Shown here: piece after piece, positions 45,304 through 54,051 of the stretch
How the letters are laid out: every line of letters begins with the position of its first letter
Numbering within the stretch: the stretch's first letter is position 1
From: Coprobacter secundus
GTDB lineage: Bacteria > Bacteroidota > Bacteroidia > Bacteroidales > Coprobacteraceae
Length of the DNA stretch: 64,000 bases
Reading direction: 5' to 3'
NCBI GenBank assembly: GCA_000803105.1
Contig: JTDA01000001.1
Location: 248,001-312,000, forward strand
Made by a program: the position numbers and the translations under genes
The notes under the pieces: generated by a model
The model's database searches: none
Seen by the model: the letters and a program-made list of their open reading frames with translations, nothing else
Told to the model about the DNA's origin: nothing

Positions 45304-47304
45304 ATGTGCGAATCGTTCAGAAAACTAACAATCAAAGAAATAGATATACTCAAAAACCAACAGTGCATGTCTGACGACTGGTCTTCTATCGATGTTGCTA
45401 AAGACTTCAATCCAGAGCATATTTTCCACACCCGGTTTTCCGGTAAGATAAGGATGGGTGTATTCGAAAAATCCTTCACTCTACCCGGAGGATTCAAAAA
45501 GCACAGCGGATTGAGGCATGTAAGTCTGCATAATTGCACATTAGGAAATAATGTCTTGATAGAAAATGTAAGTAACTATATTGCCAATTACTCTATCGGT
45601 AATGACACCTTTATCCAGAACGTCAATGTAATACTCGTCGACGGAAAAAGTACATTTGGAAATGGTACTGAAGTATCGGTCCTAAACGAGACCGGCGGCC
45701 GCGAAGTACCCATTTACAATAAAATGTCGGCCCATCTGGCTTACATTATTGCAATGTACAGACACCGTCCCATACTCATCGAAAAATTGAAAAAAATGAT
45801 AGACGATTATGCATCAGAGGTGTCTTCTGAAACCGGATATATCGGGGAAAATGTATCCATTATCAATACCGGAACCATCAAAAATGTATGTATCGGAGAC
45901 TGTTGTATAATAAACGGGACATCTAAATTAGAAAATGGAACGATAAACAGTAATTCTACCGACCCGGTTACCATCGGATGTAATGTAATGGCCGACGACT
46001 TTATCATCAGTTCCGGATCGCATATAAGCGATGGTGTCGTCATGTTACGATGTTTTATTGGACAAGGCTGCTCTCTCAGCCATCTTTTTTCAGCACACGA
46101 TTCTCTCTTTTTCAGCAATTGTCAAGGTGAAAACGGTGAGGCATGCGCTATATTCGCAGGCCCCTATACTGTCTCGATGCACAAATCGAGCTTGCTCATC
46201 GCCGGTATGTTTTCATTCTTGAACGCAGGCAGTGGTTCCAATCAAAGCAACCATATGTATAAATTAGGGCCCATACACCAAGGTGTCGTAGAGCGAGGTT
46301 CCAAAACCACCAGCGATTCCTATATCTTGTGGCCCGCTAAAATCGGAGCATTCTCTCTTGTCATGGGACGACATGTGCGTCATCCGGATACCTCGGCCTT
46401 ACCTTTCTCTTACCTGATAGAAAAAGGTTCCGAAACGTACATCGTGCCAGGCGTAAACCTTCGTAGTGTCGGTACCATACGCGATGCCCTCAAATGGCCG
46501 AAACGTGACAACCGTAAAGACCCGGAAAAACTCGATTGCATCAACTTCAATCTGCTCAGCCCTTACACTATACAGAAAATGCTTACAGCGATTGATGTAT
46601 TACGGTCTTTACAACGGAGTTCTGGCGAGACATCTGAAGTATACTCTTACCAAAGTGCTTGTATCAAAAACAGTTCATTGGTCAAAGGCATTACTCTCTA
46701 TTCTAAAGCTATAAACAAATTTTTAGGAAACTCCATTATAAAGCGACTCGAAAAAACTCACTTCAACAGCAATCAAGAAATCAGAGAGCGGCTACAACCG
46801 ACCATAGAAGGAGGTTCCGGCGAGTGGCTCGATCTTTCGGGTCTTATTGCACCTAAAGCCGAAATAGACAAGTTGATATCAGGTATCGAAACCGGGATTA
46901 TCACATCTCTCGAAACCATCCACACCACATTTGCCGAACTGCATAAAAATTATTATGACCTGGAATGGACTTGGGCTTATAAAGTAATGCAAAAATGGTA
47001 TGGAAAAAGTATATCGAAAATCACGGCAGAAGATATTACCGAAATTGTCAATATATGGAAAGATGCTGTTGTAAGCCTCGATGAAATGTTGTACGCCGAC
47101 GCCAAAAAAGAATTCTCCATGACAGCTAAAACCGGTTTCGGAGTAGACGGAAATTCTCAACAAAAAAACACCGATTTCGAACAGGTACGAGGAGCATTTG
47201 ACAGTAATCCGTTTGTGCAGACAGTCAACAAGCACATCGAAGATAAAACAAATTTAGGTAACGAACTGATAGGTCGTATTGCACCTTTGGTATATACAGA
47301 ATAG
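45304..47304 (+). CDS. DUF4954 family protein with left-handed beta-helix
   Basis: A 666-residue protein resembling DUF4954, a Bacteroidetes family. Residues about 70-400 have the hexapeptide rhythm of a left-handed beta-helix (LGNNVLIENV, IGNDTFIQNV, FGNGTEVSVL, IGENVSIINT, IGDCCIINGT, IGCNVMADDF), as in acyl- and nucleotidyltransferases of surface sugar pathways. The C-terminal part is helical (SLETIHTTFAELHKNYYDLE). No catalytic residues are obvious. The gene precedes a thioesterase by 11 bases, which itself precedes dprA by 4 bases. Function unknown. Confidence 0.82.
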   Translation: MCESFRKLTIKEIDILKNQQCMSDDWSSIDVAKDFNPEHIFHTRFSGKIRMGVFEKSFTLPGGFKKHSGLRHVSLHNCTLGNNVLIENVSNYIANYSIGNDTFIQNVNVILVDGKSTFGNGTEVSVLNETGGREVPIYNKMSAHLAYIIAMYRHRPILIEKLKKMIDDYASEVSSETGYIGENVSIINTGTIKNVCIGDCCIINGTSKLENGTINSNSTDPVTIGCNVMADDFIISSGSHISDGVVMLRCFIGQGCSLSHLFSAHDSLFFSNCQGENGEACAIFAGPYTVSMHKSSLLIAGMFSFLNAGSGSNQSNHMYKLGPIHQGVVERGSKTTSDSYILWPAKIGAFSLVMGRHVRHPDTSALPFSYLIEKGSETYIVPGVNLRSVGTIRDALKWPKRDNRKDPEKLDCINFNLLSPYTIQKMLTAIDVLRSLQRSSGETSEVYSYQSACIKNSSLVKGITLYSKAINKFLGNSIIKRLEKTHFNSNQEIRERLQPTIEGGSGEWLDLSGLIAPKAEIDKLISGIETGIITSLETIHTTFAELHKNYYDLEWTWAYKVMQKWYGKSISKITAEDITEIVNIWKDAVVSLDEMLYADAKKEFSMTAKTGFGVDGNSQQKNTDFEQVRGAFDSNPFVQTVNKHIEDKTNLGNELIGRIAPLVYTE

Positions 47305-47315
47305 AATGTAAGATT

Positions 47316-47723
47316 ATGGCTGAAAACAAATATTGTTTCGAATATGAAATGAAGGTCCGGGATTATGAGTGTGATATGCAAGGTATTGTAAACAACGCTA
47401 ACTATCAACATTATTTCGAACATGCGCGCCATGAATTCTTACAATGGGCAGGAACCAGCTTTACCGATTTAAGAAACAATGGTATCGAACCGGTAGTAAA
47501 CAGAATAGAAATAGATTATAAAAATTCACTTCACAGCCAAGACTGGTTTATATGTAAACTATATGTCCGTAAAGAAGGTATCAAATTTGTATTTTATCAA
47601 GACATTTATCGAAAAAGCGATGATAAAATCTGTGCTAAAGCCCGTGTGGAAACCGTTTGCATAAACAATGGGAAACTGAGCCGCGGAGAAGAACTGATTC
47701 CATTTTTTAAAGATTATCTATAA
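47316..47723 (+). CDS. acyl-CoA thioesterase, hotdog fold (4HBT-like)
   Basis: A 135-residue single-domain hotdog thioesterase. The catalytic-site pattern is YECDMQGIVNNANYQHYFEHAR, with the aspartate and the conserved Y..Y.E.aR helix of the 4-hydroxybenzoyl-CoA thioesterase group. It would free an acid from its CoA ester; the substrate is unknown. It is tightly packed between DUF4954 (11 bases) and dprA (4 bases). Confidence 0.87.
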   Translation: MAENKYCFEYEMKVRDYECDMQGIVNNANYQHYFEHARHEFLQWAGTSFTDLRNNGIEPVVNRIEIDYKNSLHSQDWFICKLYVRKEGIKFVFYQDIYRKSDDKICAKARVETVCINNGKLSRGEELIPFFKDYL

Positions 47724-47727
47724 AAAG

Positions 47728-48834
47728 ATGAATTATTCTGCTATCTTACGATACAATATAGCTTTAACCTGTATTCGAGGGATGAATTTAATGCTGGCCA
47801 AAACGTTATTGGGATATACCGGCAATACAGAGAACTTATTTCTCGAAAGCGAAAAGACACTTCAATCCGTCAGCGGGATAAAAAGTGATATCTTTTCTTC
47901 TCAGGCACGTAAGAATGCATTAGAAATTGCAGATAAGGAAATAGAATTTATCGAAAAAAAACAAATCAAGGTTATCTTTTTTACCGATACATCTTATCCT
48001 GCTAGACTCACAGAATGCGTAGATGCTCCCATCTTACTTTTTTACAAAGGAAAAGCAGAGCTCAATGCTCAAAGGGTTATCAGTATTGTCGGTACACGAC
48101 ATGCAACAAACTACGGCAGAGGATTTTGTGAAGACTTTATCAAGGCTATTGCTTCTGTATATCCGGATACGCTTATCGTAAGTGGTTTAGCTTACGGCAT
48201 AGACATTGCTGCACACCGGGCCGCTTTGAATTGCCAACTTCCTACCGTCGGGGTACTTGCCCACGGATTACAGACTATATATCCCCCAGTACATAGACAA
48301 TATGCTGCCGAGATGGTTACTAATGGAGGTGTATTGACCGAATATTTATCTCAACAACCTATACACAAAGCAAACTTTGTAGCCCGCAACAGAATCGTTG
48401 CAGGCATGGCCGATGCTACTATCGTCGTAGAATCAGCGGAAAAAGGTGGAGCACTTATTACTGCCGGACTGGCAATGGAGTATAACAGAGATGTATTCGC
48501 TGTGCCGGGACGTACTTGCGATGACTATTCAAAAGGTTGTAACCAGCTTATTGCCCACAATAAAGCTGCACTAATTACTTCTATTGACGATTTTATCAAC
48601 GCCATGTGTTGGGAACGTCCGACCAATAAGCCGGCGCAACAAAGTCTCTTTCCGGAACTTGACGAAAACGAATCGAAAATCTTAACTATACTTCAAGAAA
48701 AGGGAGAATGCCATATAAACCAATTGGCAATTTACGGAAACATACCCTCATCTCAAGTATTATCTATACTTTTAGAACTGGAATTTAAGAATCTGGTCCG
48801 CTCATTTCCCGGAGGACTATATCGAAAAGCTTAA
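47728..48834 (+). CDS. dprA: DNA-processing protein DprA
   Basis: A 368-residue protein with a Rossmann core that binds single-stranded DNA and loads RecA during natural transformation. Motifs: SIVGTRHATNYGR near residue 110, VSGLAYGIDIAAHRAAL, GGVLTEYL, and FVARNRIVAGMADATIVVES with AEKGGALITAGLAMEYNRDV. A helical region precedes the core (1-about 90) and a DML1-like winged helix ends the protein (ESKILTILQEKGECHINQLA). It is the last gene of the DUF4954-thioesterase-dprA run. Confidence 0.96.
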   Translation: MNYSAILRYNIALTCIRGMNLMLAKTLLGYTGNTENLFLESEKTLQSVSGIKSDIFSSQARKNALEIADKEIEFIEKKQIKVIFFTDTSYPARLTECVDAPILLFYKGKAELNAQRVISIVGTRHATNYGRGFCEDFIKAIASVYPDTLIVSGLAYGIDIAAHRAALNCQLPTVGVLAHGLQTIYPPVHRQYAAEMVTNGGVLTEYLSQQPIHKANFVARNRIVAGMADATIVVESAEKGGALITAGLAMEYNRDVFAVPGRTCDDYSKGCNQLIAHNKAALITSIDDFINAMCWERPTNKPAQQSLFPELDENESKILTILQEKGECHINQLAIYGNIPSSQVLSILLELEFKNLVRSFPGGLYRKA

Positions 48835-48851
48835 AGGAATAGAGTATCTCC

Positions 48852-49517
48852 TTATCGAACCTCCTCTAAAGTCTTATTTATTCTCACCACTCGGTTAGCC
48901 ATCTCCGTCACCCGGCTCAACTCATGAGAAACCAATAAAACTGTAGCTTTCTCTGCCACTTCCCCTAACAAATCATACATCCGAGTCTCAAATGCCTTGT
49001 CTACATAAGAAGAAGGCTCGTCGAGTATCAATATTTCAGGGTCAGAAACCAAAGCGCGCCCTAAAAGTGTACGCTGCAATTGTCCGCCTGACAATTGCCC
49101 GATAGGACGATCCCTCAACTCGGCAAGTCCCATCAGCAAAAGCATTTTCTCTACTTGTTCTTGTTCTTTTTTCGTAAATCGTGAAAAAATCTTTTTACTC
49201 CCGGATAAGCCTGAAAAAACAACCTCAGAAACAGTAATAGGAAAACGCGAATCAATCACATTTTTCTGAGGTAAATATCCTATATTCAAATTATGCGCGA
49301 GCTGGCCCTCTCTATAAAAGTGCACTGCACCCCGAGAAGGCAACTGCAAGCCTAAAATAATACGTAACAAAGATGTCTTACCTCCCCCATTCGGGCCTGT
49401 AATCACTAAAAAATCATCTTTAAAAACAGTAAGGTCTATATCGGTAAGAACTGGCAGACGATCATATCGTAACGATACATCCGCCACTTCTATAATTTTA
49501 TTCCTGAGTAAGGGCAT
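48852..49517 (-). CDS. znuC: metal (zinc-type) ABC transporter ATP-binding protein
   Basis: A 221-residue ABC ATPase of the ZnuC/MntB type. Walker A GPNGGGKTS (about 39-47), signature LSGGQLQRTLLG, Walker B ILILDEPSSYVDK and the H-loop LLVSHELSRV are all present. It would drive uptake of zinc or manganese with the lipoprotein encoded just upstream, whose last 20 bases its start overlaps. No membrane permease gene (znuB-like) follows: the next gene is dprA on the opposite strand, so the permease must be elsewhere or absent. Confidence 0.9.
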   Translation of the reverse strand: MPLLRNKIIEVADVSLRYDRLPVLTDIDLTVFKDDFLVITGPNGGGKTSLLRIILGLQLPSRGAVHFYREGQLAHNLNIGYLPQKNVIDSRFPITVSEVVFSGLSGSKKIFSRFTKKEQEQVEKMLLLMGLAELRDRPIGQLSGGQLQRTLLGRALVSDPEILILDEPSSYVDKAFETRMYDLLGEVAEKATVLLVSHELSRVTEMANRVVRINKTLEEVR

Positions 49518-50370
49518 AGGCTATATTTTCTAATTCTTCACTCCAATTATAATTCAACGGATTTATCTGCGCTACACGGCACTGGAGTTCTTCCGCCAAA
49601 GTTTCGGCCTGTTTCACATCGAATTCTTTCTGTATAAAAATCACTTTCACATCATTTTCTCGAGCCGTATCGACGACTTGTTTTATATAATATGCAGAAG
49701 GAGCTTTACCGTTATACTCCACACTTAACTGTCGTAATCCATAATCATGGGCTAAATAACTCAAAGAAGGATGATATATAACAAAGGTTTCACCCTTGAC
49801 TTTTTCCAATTTCTTTGTCAGTACAGAATCAACCCGATTTATTTCCAACAATAATAAATCATAATTTTTTTTATAATATTTCCTATTATCCGGATCAAGC
49901 TCTACAAAAGCATCATACATATTACGAGCAATGATCCGAGCCTGCTTTGGAGAACTCCAAATATGAGGATCAAATGTCTCGCTATGCACATGCTCCGGGT
50001 CATCATGCCCATGTGTACCACTCAATAGTTTTACGCCCACAGACGTATCGTACAATTTCATATCAGGATTATTGTTCAACAACTTATCGAGCCATGCAAC
50101 TTCGAACCCGATATGCCCTATCTTAAAATAAGCTTCGCTCTTACCTACATATACCAAATGCGACGGCGAAGGGTCATAAGCTTCCGGATTACTTCCGTTA
50201 GGTACAACGCAATTAATTTCAAATTTATCGCCTGCAATTTTTTCTGCAAAATATTTTTGAGGTAATACAGTAACGGTTACAATTCTTTTTTGGGGAACAT
50301 TCCCTACACAGGAAGTCAACAATACCCCTACCATAAAAACAATGATCGACAAATAATGAAATAGTTTCAT
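49498..50370 (-). CDS. znuA: zinc ABC transporter substrate-binding lipoprotein (ZnuA-like)
   Basis: A 290-residue cluster A-I metal-binding lipoprotein with a lipobox LLTSC near residue 21. It has the family-typical VTVLPQKYFAEKIAGDKF start, a short histidine-rich loop GTHGHDDPEHVHSE (near residue 118) as in zinc binders, the DPHIWSSPKQA segment and IYHPSLSYLAHDYGL. The His-loop favours zinc over manganese. It is the first gene of a two-gene operon with the ATPase. Confidence 0.92.
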   Translation of the reverse strand: MKLFHYLSIIVFMVGVLLTSCVGNVPQKRIVTVTVLPQKYFAEKIAGDKFEINCVVPNGSNPEAYDPSPSHLVYVGKSEAYFKIGHIGFEVAWLDKLLNNNPDMKLYDTSVGVKLLSGTHGHDDPEHVHSETFDPHIWSSPKQARIIARNMYDAFVELDPDNRKYYKKNYDLLLLEINRVDSVLTKKLEKVKGETFVIYHPSLSYLAHDYGLRQLSVEYNGKAPSAYYIKQVVDTARENDVKVIFIQKEFDVKQAETLAEELQCRVAQINPLNYNWSEELENIAYALTQE

Positions 50371-50523
50371 TTTAATTTTTTTAACCGTTCAATATGAGGA
50401 ATGCCCTCAATTGTAAAACAAATATAAAACATTTTTTAATATAAAAATATTCTAAATAGAATTTTAACATGTTAACGAAAAAGGAAATAGCCTTTATTAT
50501 ATTAACGAAAAAACAAAGAATAT

Positions 50524-50555
50524 ATTGGCTGAGTAACCAAGAATATATAAGTTTG
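50524..50555 (+). promoter_or_regulatory. Bacteroides-type promoter for M20 amidohydrolase
   Basis: ATTG (50524-50527), then 20 bases, then TAAGTTTG (50548-50555), the latter an exact TAnnTTTG. It lies 24 bases before the ATG at 50580 and inside the longer open frame, so it supports the shorter start. Confidence 0.6.
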
Positions 50556-50579
50556 CAAAAACTATTCTTGAACAAAGAG

Positions 50580-51779
50580 ATGAAAGAAACTATCGAAATG
50601 CTGGCAAACCGAATAGAAAGTATTGTCATAAATATTTACAAACATTTGCATCAACACCCCGAACCATCTTTCGCTGAAAAAGAAACAGCAGATTTCATAG
50701 AGGAAATACTCCAAGGTGAAAATATTCCTTATCGAAAAAATATAGGAGGGTACGGCATACTTGCCCGTGTCGAAGGAAAGAATCCCACTTCCAGAATAAT
50801 AGGCTTAAGAGCGGATATGGATGCTTTACTTATCGAAGAAGCCAACAATGTTCCTTTCCGGTCGGTCAATCCCCACGTCATGCATGCATGTGGTCATGAT
50901 GCACATACAGCCTGTCTACTTGGGGCTGCAATGATACTGAATCGGATGCGAGAAATTATAGAAGGTACGGTATTGCTCATATTTCAACCCGGAGAAGAGA
51001 AAGCTCCCGGAGGAGCTAATCTCATGTTACAAGACGGTATTTTTGACGATATAAAACCGGATATTATGATTGCCCAACATACAAACACGGACATTGCTTG
51101 CGGTGATGTAGCATTCGGCAGTGGATGTGTTATGGCTTCGGCCGACGAGATACACCTCACAGTACGGGGAAAAGGTGGACACGGTGCCATGCCTCATCGT
51201 ATAAACGACACCGTCCTGGCAGCTTCTCAAATAGTGGTATCTTTACAACAAATAATCAGTCGCAGAAGAAATCCATTTGTCCCTGCAGTCCTCACCTTCG
51301 GAAGATTCATTGCTGATGGGGCCACAAATATTATTCCCGACCAAGTATCACTATCCGGAACCTTCCGCTGTATGGACGAAAAAGAAAGAATCCGGTTAAA
51401 GGAACTTATCCGAAATACAATTAAGGCAACAGCCGAAGCATATGGCTGCTCCTGCGATATACATCTCCCGAACGGTTATCCTGCAGTAATCAATGACCCG
51501 ATTGTTACTGAAAGTGCCAGAAAATTTGCAGAAGAGTTATTGGGCGATAACCACGTAGGCAAAATGGAAAAAAGAATGACATCAGAAGATTTCGGATTTT
51601 TCGCAGAAAGGATTCCTTCGACATTTTACCGCCTCGGAGTAAAGGGGCCATCCAATCCCGAATGCGGAGAACAACATACTGCCCATTTCCTAATTGATGA
51701 ATCAGCATTAAAAACCGGAGTAAAAATGCTCGCATGGTTATCCCTTCGTTTCTTAGATAAAAATATACGTATAAGATGA
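50580..51779 (+). CDS. M20 family amidohydrolase (hippurate/IAA-amino acid hydrolase-like)
   Basis: A 399-residue metal-dependent amidohydrolase. Metal and catalytic motifs are LRADMDALLIEE, MHACGHDAHTACLLGAAM, QPGEEKAPGGA (the catalytic glutamates) and SEDFGFFAERI near the C-terminus; GKGGHGAMPH marks the dimerisation lid. It would split N-acyl amino acids or similar amides. The start at 50580 (MKETIEMLANRI) is preferred over 50469 because the promoter at 50524-50555 is inside the longer frame. It is divergent from znuA and ends in a strong hairpin. Substrate unknown. Confidence 0.88.
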   Translation: MKETIEMLANRIESIVINIYKHLHQHPEPSFAEKETADFIEEILQGENIPYRKNIGGYGILARVEGKNPTSRIIGLRADMDALLIEEANNVPFRSVNPHVMHACGHDAHTACLLGAAMILNRMREIIEGTVLLIFQPGEEKAPGGANLMLQDGIFDDIKPDIMIAQHTNTDIACGDVAFGSGCVMASADEIHLTVRGKGGHGAMPHRINDTVLAASQIVVSLQQIISRRRNPFVPAVLTFGRFIADGATNIIPDQVSLSGTFRCMDEKERIRLKELIRNTIKATAEAYGCSCDIHLPNGYPAVINDPIVTESARKFAEELLGDNHVGKMEKRMTSEDFGFFAERIPSTFYRLGVKGPSNPECGEQHTAHFLIDESALKTGVKMLAWLSLRFLDKNIRIR

Positions 51780-51817
51780 ATAAACGGGTGTTGGAAACTC
51801 AACGCCCGTTTATTCAT
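51776..51817. terminator. bidirectional hairpin between amidohydrolase and GNAT
   Basis: An 18-bp inverted repeat (51776-51793 with 51800-51817, one G-T pair) and a 6-base loop overlap the amidohydrolase stop. It lies between two convergent genes. Confidence 0.75.
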
Positions 51818-51820
51818 CTA

Positions 51821-52372
51821 TTATATATACTCTCCTGCCCTTACACCATATACCTGAGTATGCAATATATCTCTGACTTCACCAAATAATTTATTCATAT
51901 CCAGAGAACCATATGACATCAGCAATAATTCCATAGGCTTCTTCTTATCATCATAAGGAGGTTGGATGTAATGACAATCAGGCCACAATTTAAGTCCCAA
52001 ACGTTCATAAAAACCGATACGTCTACGACTAAAATCATCTTCAGGCTTCTCTACCTCTAAAACTACAGGTTTAGAGGTCTGCCCCAAAAAGTTTCTAAGT
52101 ACTTCAGCTCCATACCCAGCTCCTCTTGTCTTGGAATCGATAGCAAAATGCTCAGCATAAATAAAAGAATCCCACTCCCAGAATGATAAAAAACCTACAG
52201 GGCTTTTTCCTGCAAAAACAGCAATCATCTTGAACTCCGGTTTTTCTCGAAGCAATTTTTCTATATCTTCAAACTCTCGCCGTTCGTCATACGGAAAAGA
52301 CTCTTCATACACTTGCCTTATGAAAGAAAGGATTTCTTTATCTTCTGCGTTTACAAGAACACTACTTATCAT
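51821..52372 (-). CDS. GNAT family N-acetyltransferase
   Basis: A 183-residue GNAT with the acetyl-CoA pyrophosphate loop SKTRGAGYGAEVL (near residue 80) and the FYERLGLKLWPD strand-turn of the family near residue 127. VGFLSFWEW and HFAIDSKT flank the acetyl-CoA site. The target is unknown. A TTTG-N20-TATCTTCG promoter on the minus strand (52397-52428) precedes it. It converges with the amidohydrolase gene. Confidence 0.87.
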   Translation of the reverse strand: MISSVLVNAEDKEILSFIRQVYEESFPYDERREFEDIEKLLREKPEFKMIAVFAGKSPVGFLSFWEWDSFIYAEHFAIDSKTRGAGYGAEVLRNFLGQTSKPVVLEVEKPEDDFSRRRIGFYERLGLKLWPDCHYIQPPYDDKKKPMELLLMSYGSLDMNKLFGEVRDILHTQVYGVRAGEYI

Positions 52373-52396
52373 ACTCTTTTTTATTATGTATCTTCA

Positions 52397-52428
52397 CGAA
52401 GATAGCACTTATAACAGAAACTCCCAAA
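52397..52428 (-). promoter_or_regulatory. Bacteroides-type promoter for GNAT gene
   Basis: On the minus strand TTTG (52428-52425), 20 bases, then TATCTTCG (52404-52397), one base away from TAnnTTTG. It lies about 25 bases before the ATG at 52372. Confidence 0.55.
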
Positions 52429-52540
52429 CGATTAGTAATTTATATACCTTGATATACCTTGCATAAATATTACCAACCCCTAAAAAAAATAACAATTTCA
52501 GCTCCTCTTCTTAAAAAAAGAAGAAATTTTGCCCTGATTT

Positions 52541-52572
52541 TTTGAATATGTAATCATTTCTATTTAACTTTG
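52541..52572 (+). promoter_or_regulatory. Bacteroides-type promoter for Lrp/AsnC gene
   Basis: TTTG (52541-52544), 20 bases, then TAACTTTG (52565-52572), a full match to the TTTG-N(19-21)-TAnnTTTG consensus. It precedes the ATG at 52622 by 49 bases. Confidence 0.75.
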
Positions 52573-52621
52573 TATATTATTGTAAATAAAAAACATAGAC
52601 TAAAAATAAGAAATTAAGTAT

Positions 52622-53101
52622 ATGGGACACCACCAACTTGACAGTTTGGATTATAAAATTCTCAAACTGATTGCATCTAATGCCCGTATTCCGTTCCTTG
52701 AAGTTGCACGTGAATGCAACGTTTCCGGAGCCGCGATTCACCAACGAGTACAGAAACTGACAAATCTCGGAATTATAAAAGGTTCTGAATACACCATCGA
52801 CTCTAATAAAATAGGATTTGAGACTTGTGCTTATATCGGTCTTTATCTACAAAATCCCAGCCAATTCAAAGACGTACTCGAACAGCTCCAAAAAATACCG
52901 GAAGTCGTAGAGTGCCATTACACTACAGGCCAATACGATATGTTTATCAAATTGTACGCCCGTAATAACAGCCATTTATTGAGTATCATACATTCCAAGT
53001 TACAACCGTTAGGTTTAGCACGTTCGGAATCTTTAATCTCATTTAAGGAAGCATTTAAACGCCAGCTCCCTATTGAAGATCTGGAAGAAGAGGATGATTA
53101 A
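52622..53101 (+). CDS. Lrp/AsnC family transcriptional regulator
   Basis: A 159-residue regulator: an N-terminal winged HTH (about 8-65; LDYKILKLIASNARIPFLEVAREC and GAAIHQRVQKLTNLGII) and a C-terminal RAM/AsnC ligand domain (about 70-150; CHYTTGQYDMFIKLYARN). Such proteins form ring-like assemblies and respond to amino acids. A consensus promoter lies upstream and a strong terminator follows, so it appears monocistronic. Regulated genes are not evident. Confidence 0.93.
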   Translation: MGHHQLDSLDYKILKLIASNARIPFLEVARECNVSGAAIHQRVQKLTNLGIIKGSEYTIDSNKIGFETCAYIGLYLQNPSQFKDVLEQLQKIPEVVECHYTTGQYDMFIKLYARNNSHLLSIIHSKLQPLGLARSESLISFKEAFKRQLPIEDLEEEDD

Positions 53102-53126
53102 TTTTCTTTAATTATAAATATTGAGC

Positions 53127-53163
53127 AAAAGAGTATCTACCATAAAAACGATACTCTTTTTTT
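53127..53163 (+). terminator. intrinsic terminator after Lrp/AsnC gene
   Basis: AAAAGAGTATC (53127-53137) pairs with GATACTCTTTT (53150-53160) across a 12-base loop and is followed by TTT. Confidence 0.85.
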
Positions 53164-53187
53164 GTTCAGACCAAAACAAAATTTATT

Positions 53188-53979
53188 ATGGATTCAGAAA
53201 TTTCATATTGGCACCAATTAGCCGACCTGGCTACCGTATGGGCTAAAGAAATGGGGAAAATACATCTATCCTATTTCAGGGGCAGCCATTTAGATATTGA
53301 ATTAAAAGGTTCTATAAATGACGTAGTCACCGCCGCCGATAAAACCAGTGAAAAATACTTTATCGAACAAGTTTCTCAACATTGTCCGGACCATAGTATT
53401 TTAGGAGAAGAAAGTGGGTTACATTCAGGTAAAAGTGATTACTGCTGGGTTGTAGATCCTCTGGACGGTACTACAAATTTCAGCCAAGGACTGCCCATCT
53501 TTTCGGTTTCCATAGGATTACAATACAAAGGCGAAACTATATTGGGTATTGTATATGCACCTTATTTGGACGAATTATATACAGCTATTAAAGGAGAAGG
53601 AAGCCTATTGAATGGAAAATCTATCCATGTTTCAACCAAAAAGAAATTAGGGCCAAGTGTCCTGACTACCGGATTTCCATGTGACAAAGATACAAATCCG
53701 GACAACAACCTCACCGAAGTATCTCGTATTCTTCCTCAAGTACGAGGTATACGCCGATATGGATCAGCAGCCTATGATTTGTGCAGTGTAGCTGCCGGAT
53801 TTTTTGACGGCTATTGGGAACCCAATCTCCATTTATGGGATGTCTGTGCCGGTATCCTGATTGTACAAGAAGCAGGAGGTAAAGCACAGCAATACAGGCA
53901 TGACCGCGGAATATCATTATTGGCTGCTAATCCTGATTTGTTCAAGCAAATAGAGCAGAATCTCATTCCATCAAAATAA
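53188..53979 (+). CDS. inositol monophosphatase family protein
   Basis: A 263-residue magnesium-dependent phosphatase. The three metal motifs are GEESG (near residue 73), DPLDGTTNFSQG (about 91-102) and WDVCAGILIVQEAGG (about 213-227). It may act on inositol phosphates, on sugar phosphates, or on 3'-phosphoadenosine phosphate as CysQ does; sequence by eye does not settle this. It follows the Lrp/AsnC terminator and is followed by trpS with its own promoter. Confidence 0.9.
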   Translation: MDSEISYWHQLADLATVWAKEMGKIHLSYFRGSHLDIELKGSINDVVTAADKTSEKYFIEQVSQHCPDHSILGEESGLHSGKSDYCWVVDPLDGTTNFSQGLPIFSVSIGLQYKGETILGIVYAPYLDELYTAIKGEGSLLNGKSIHVSTKKKLGPSVLTTGFPCDKDTNPDNNLTEVSRILPQVRGIRRYGSAAYDLCSVAAGFFDGYWEPNLHLWDVCAGILIVQEAGGKAQQYRHDRGISLLAANPDLFKQIEQNLIPSK

Positions 53980-53986
53980 ACGTTTA

Positions 53987-54018
53987 TTTGTCAGTACTGG
54001 CTGTTTTTTCTACATTTG
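53987..54018 (+). promoter_or_regulatory. Bacteroides-type promoter for trpS
   Basis: TTTG (53987-53990), 20 bases, then TACATTTG (54011-54018). Both elements match the consensus. The ATG of trpS is at 54052. Confidence 0.75.
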
Positions 54019-54051
54019 TAACTTAATTATAAGATAATAGCATAAATATAT

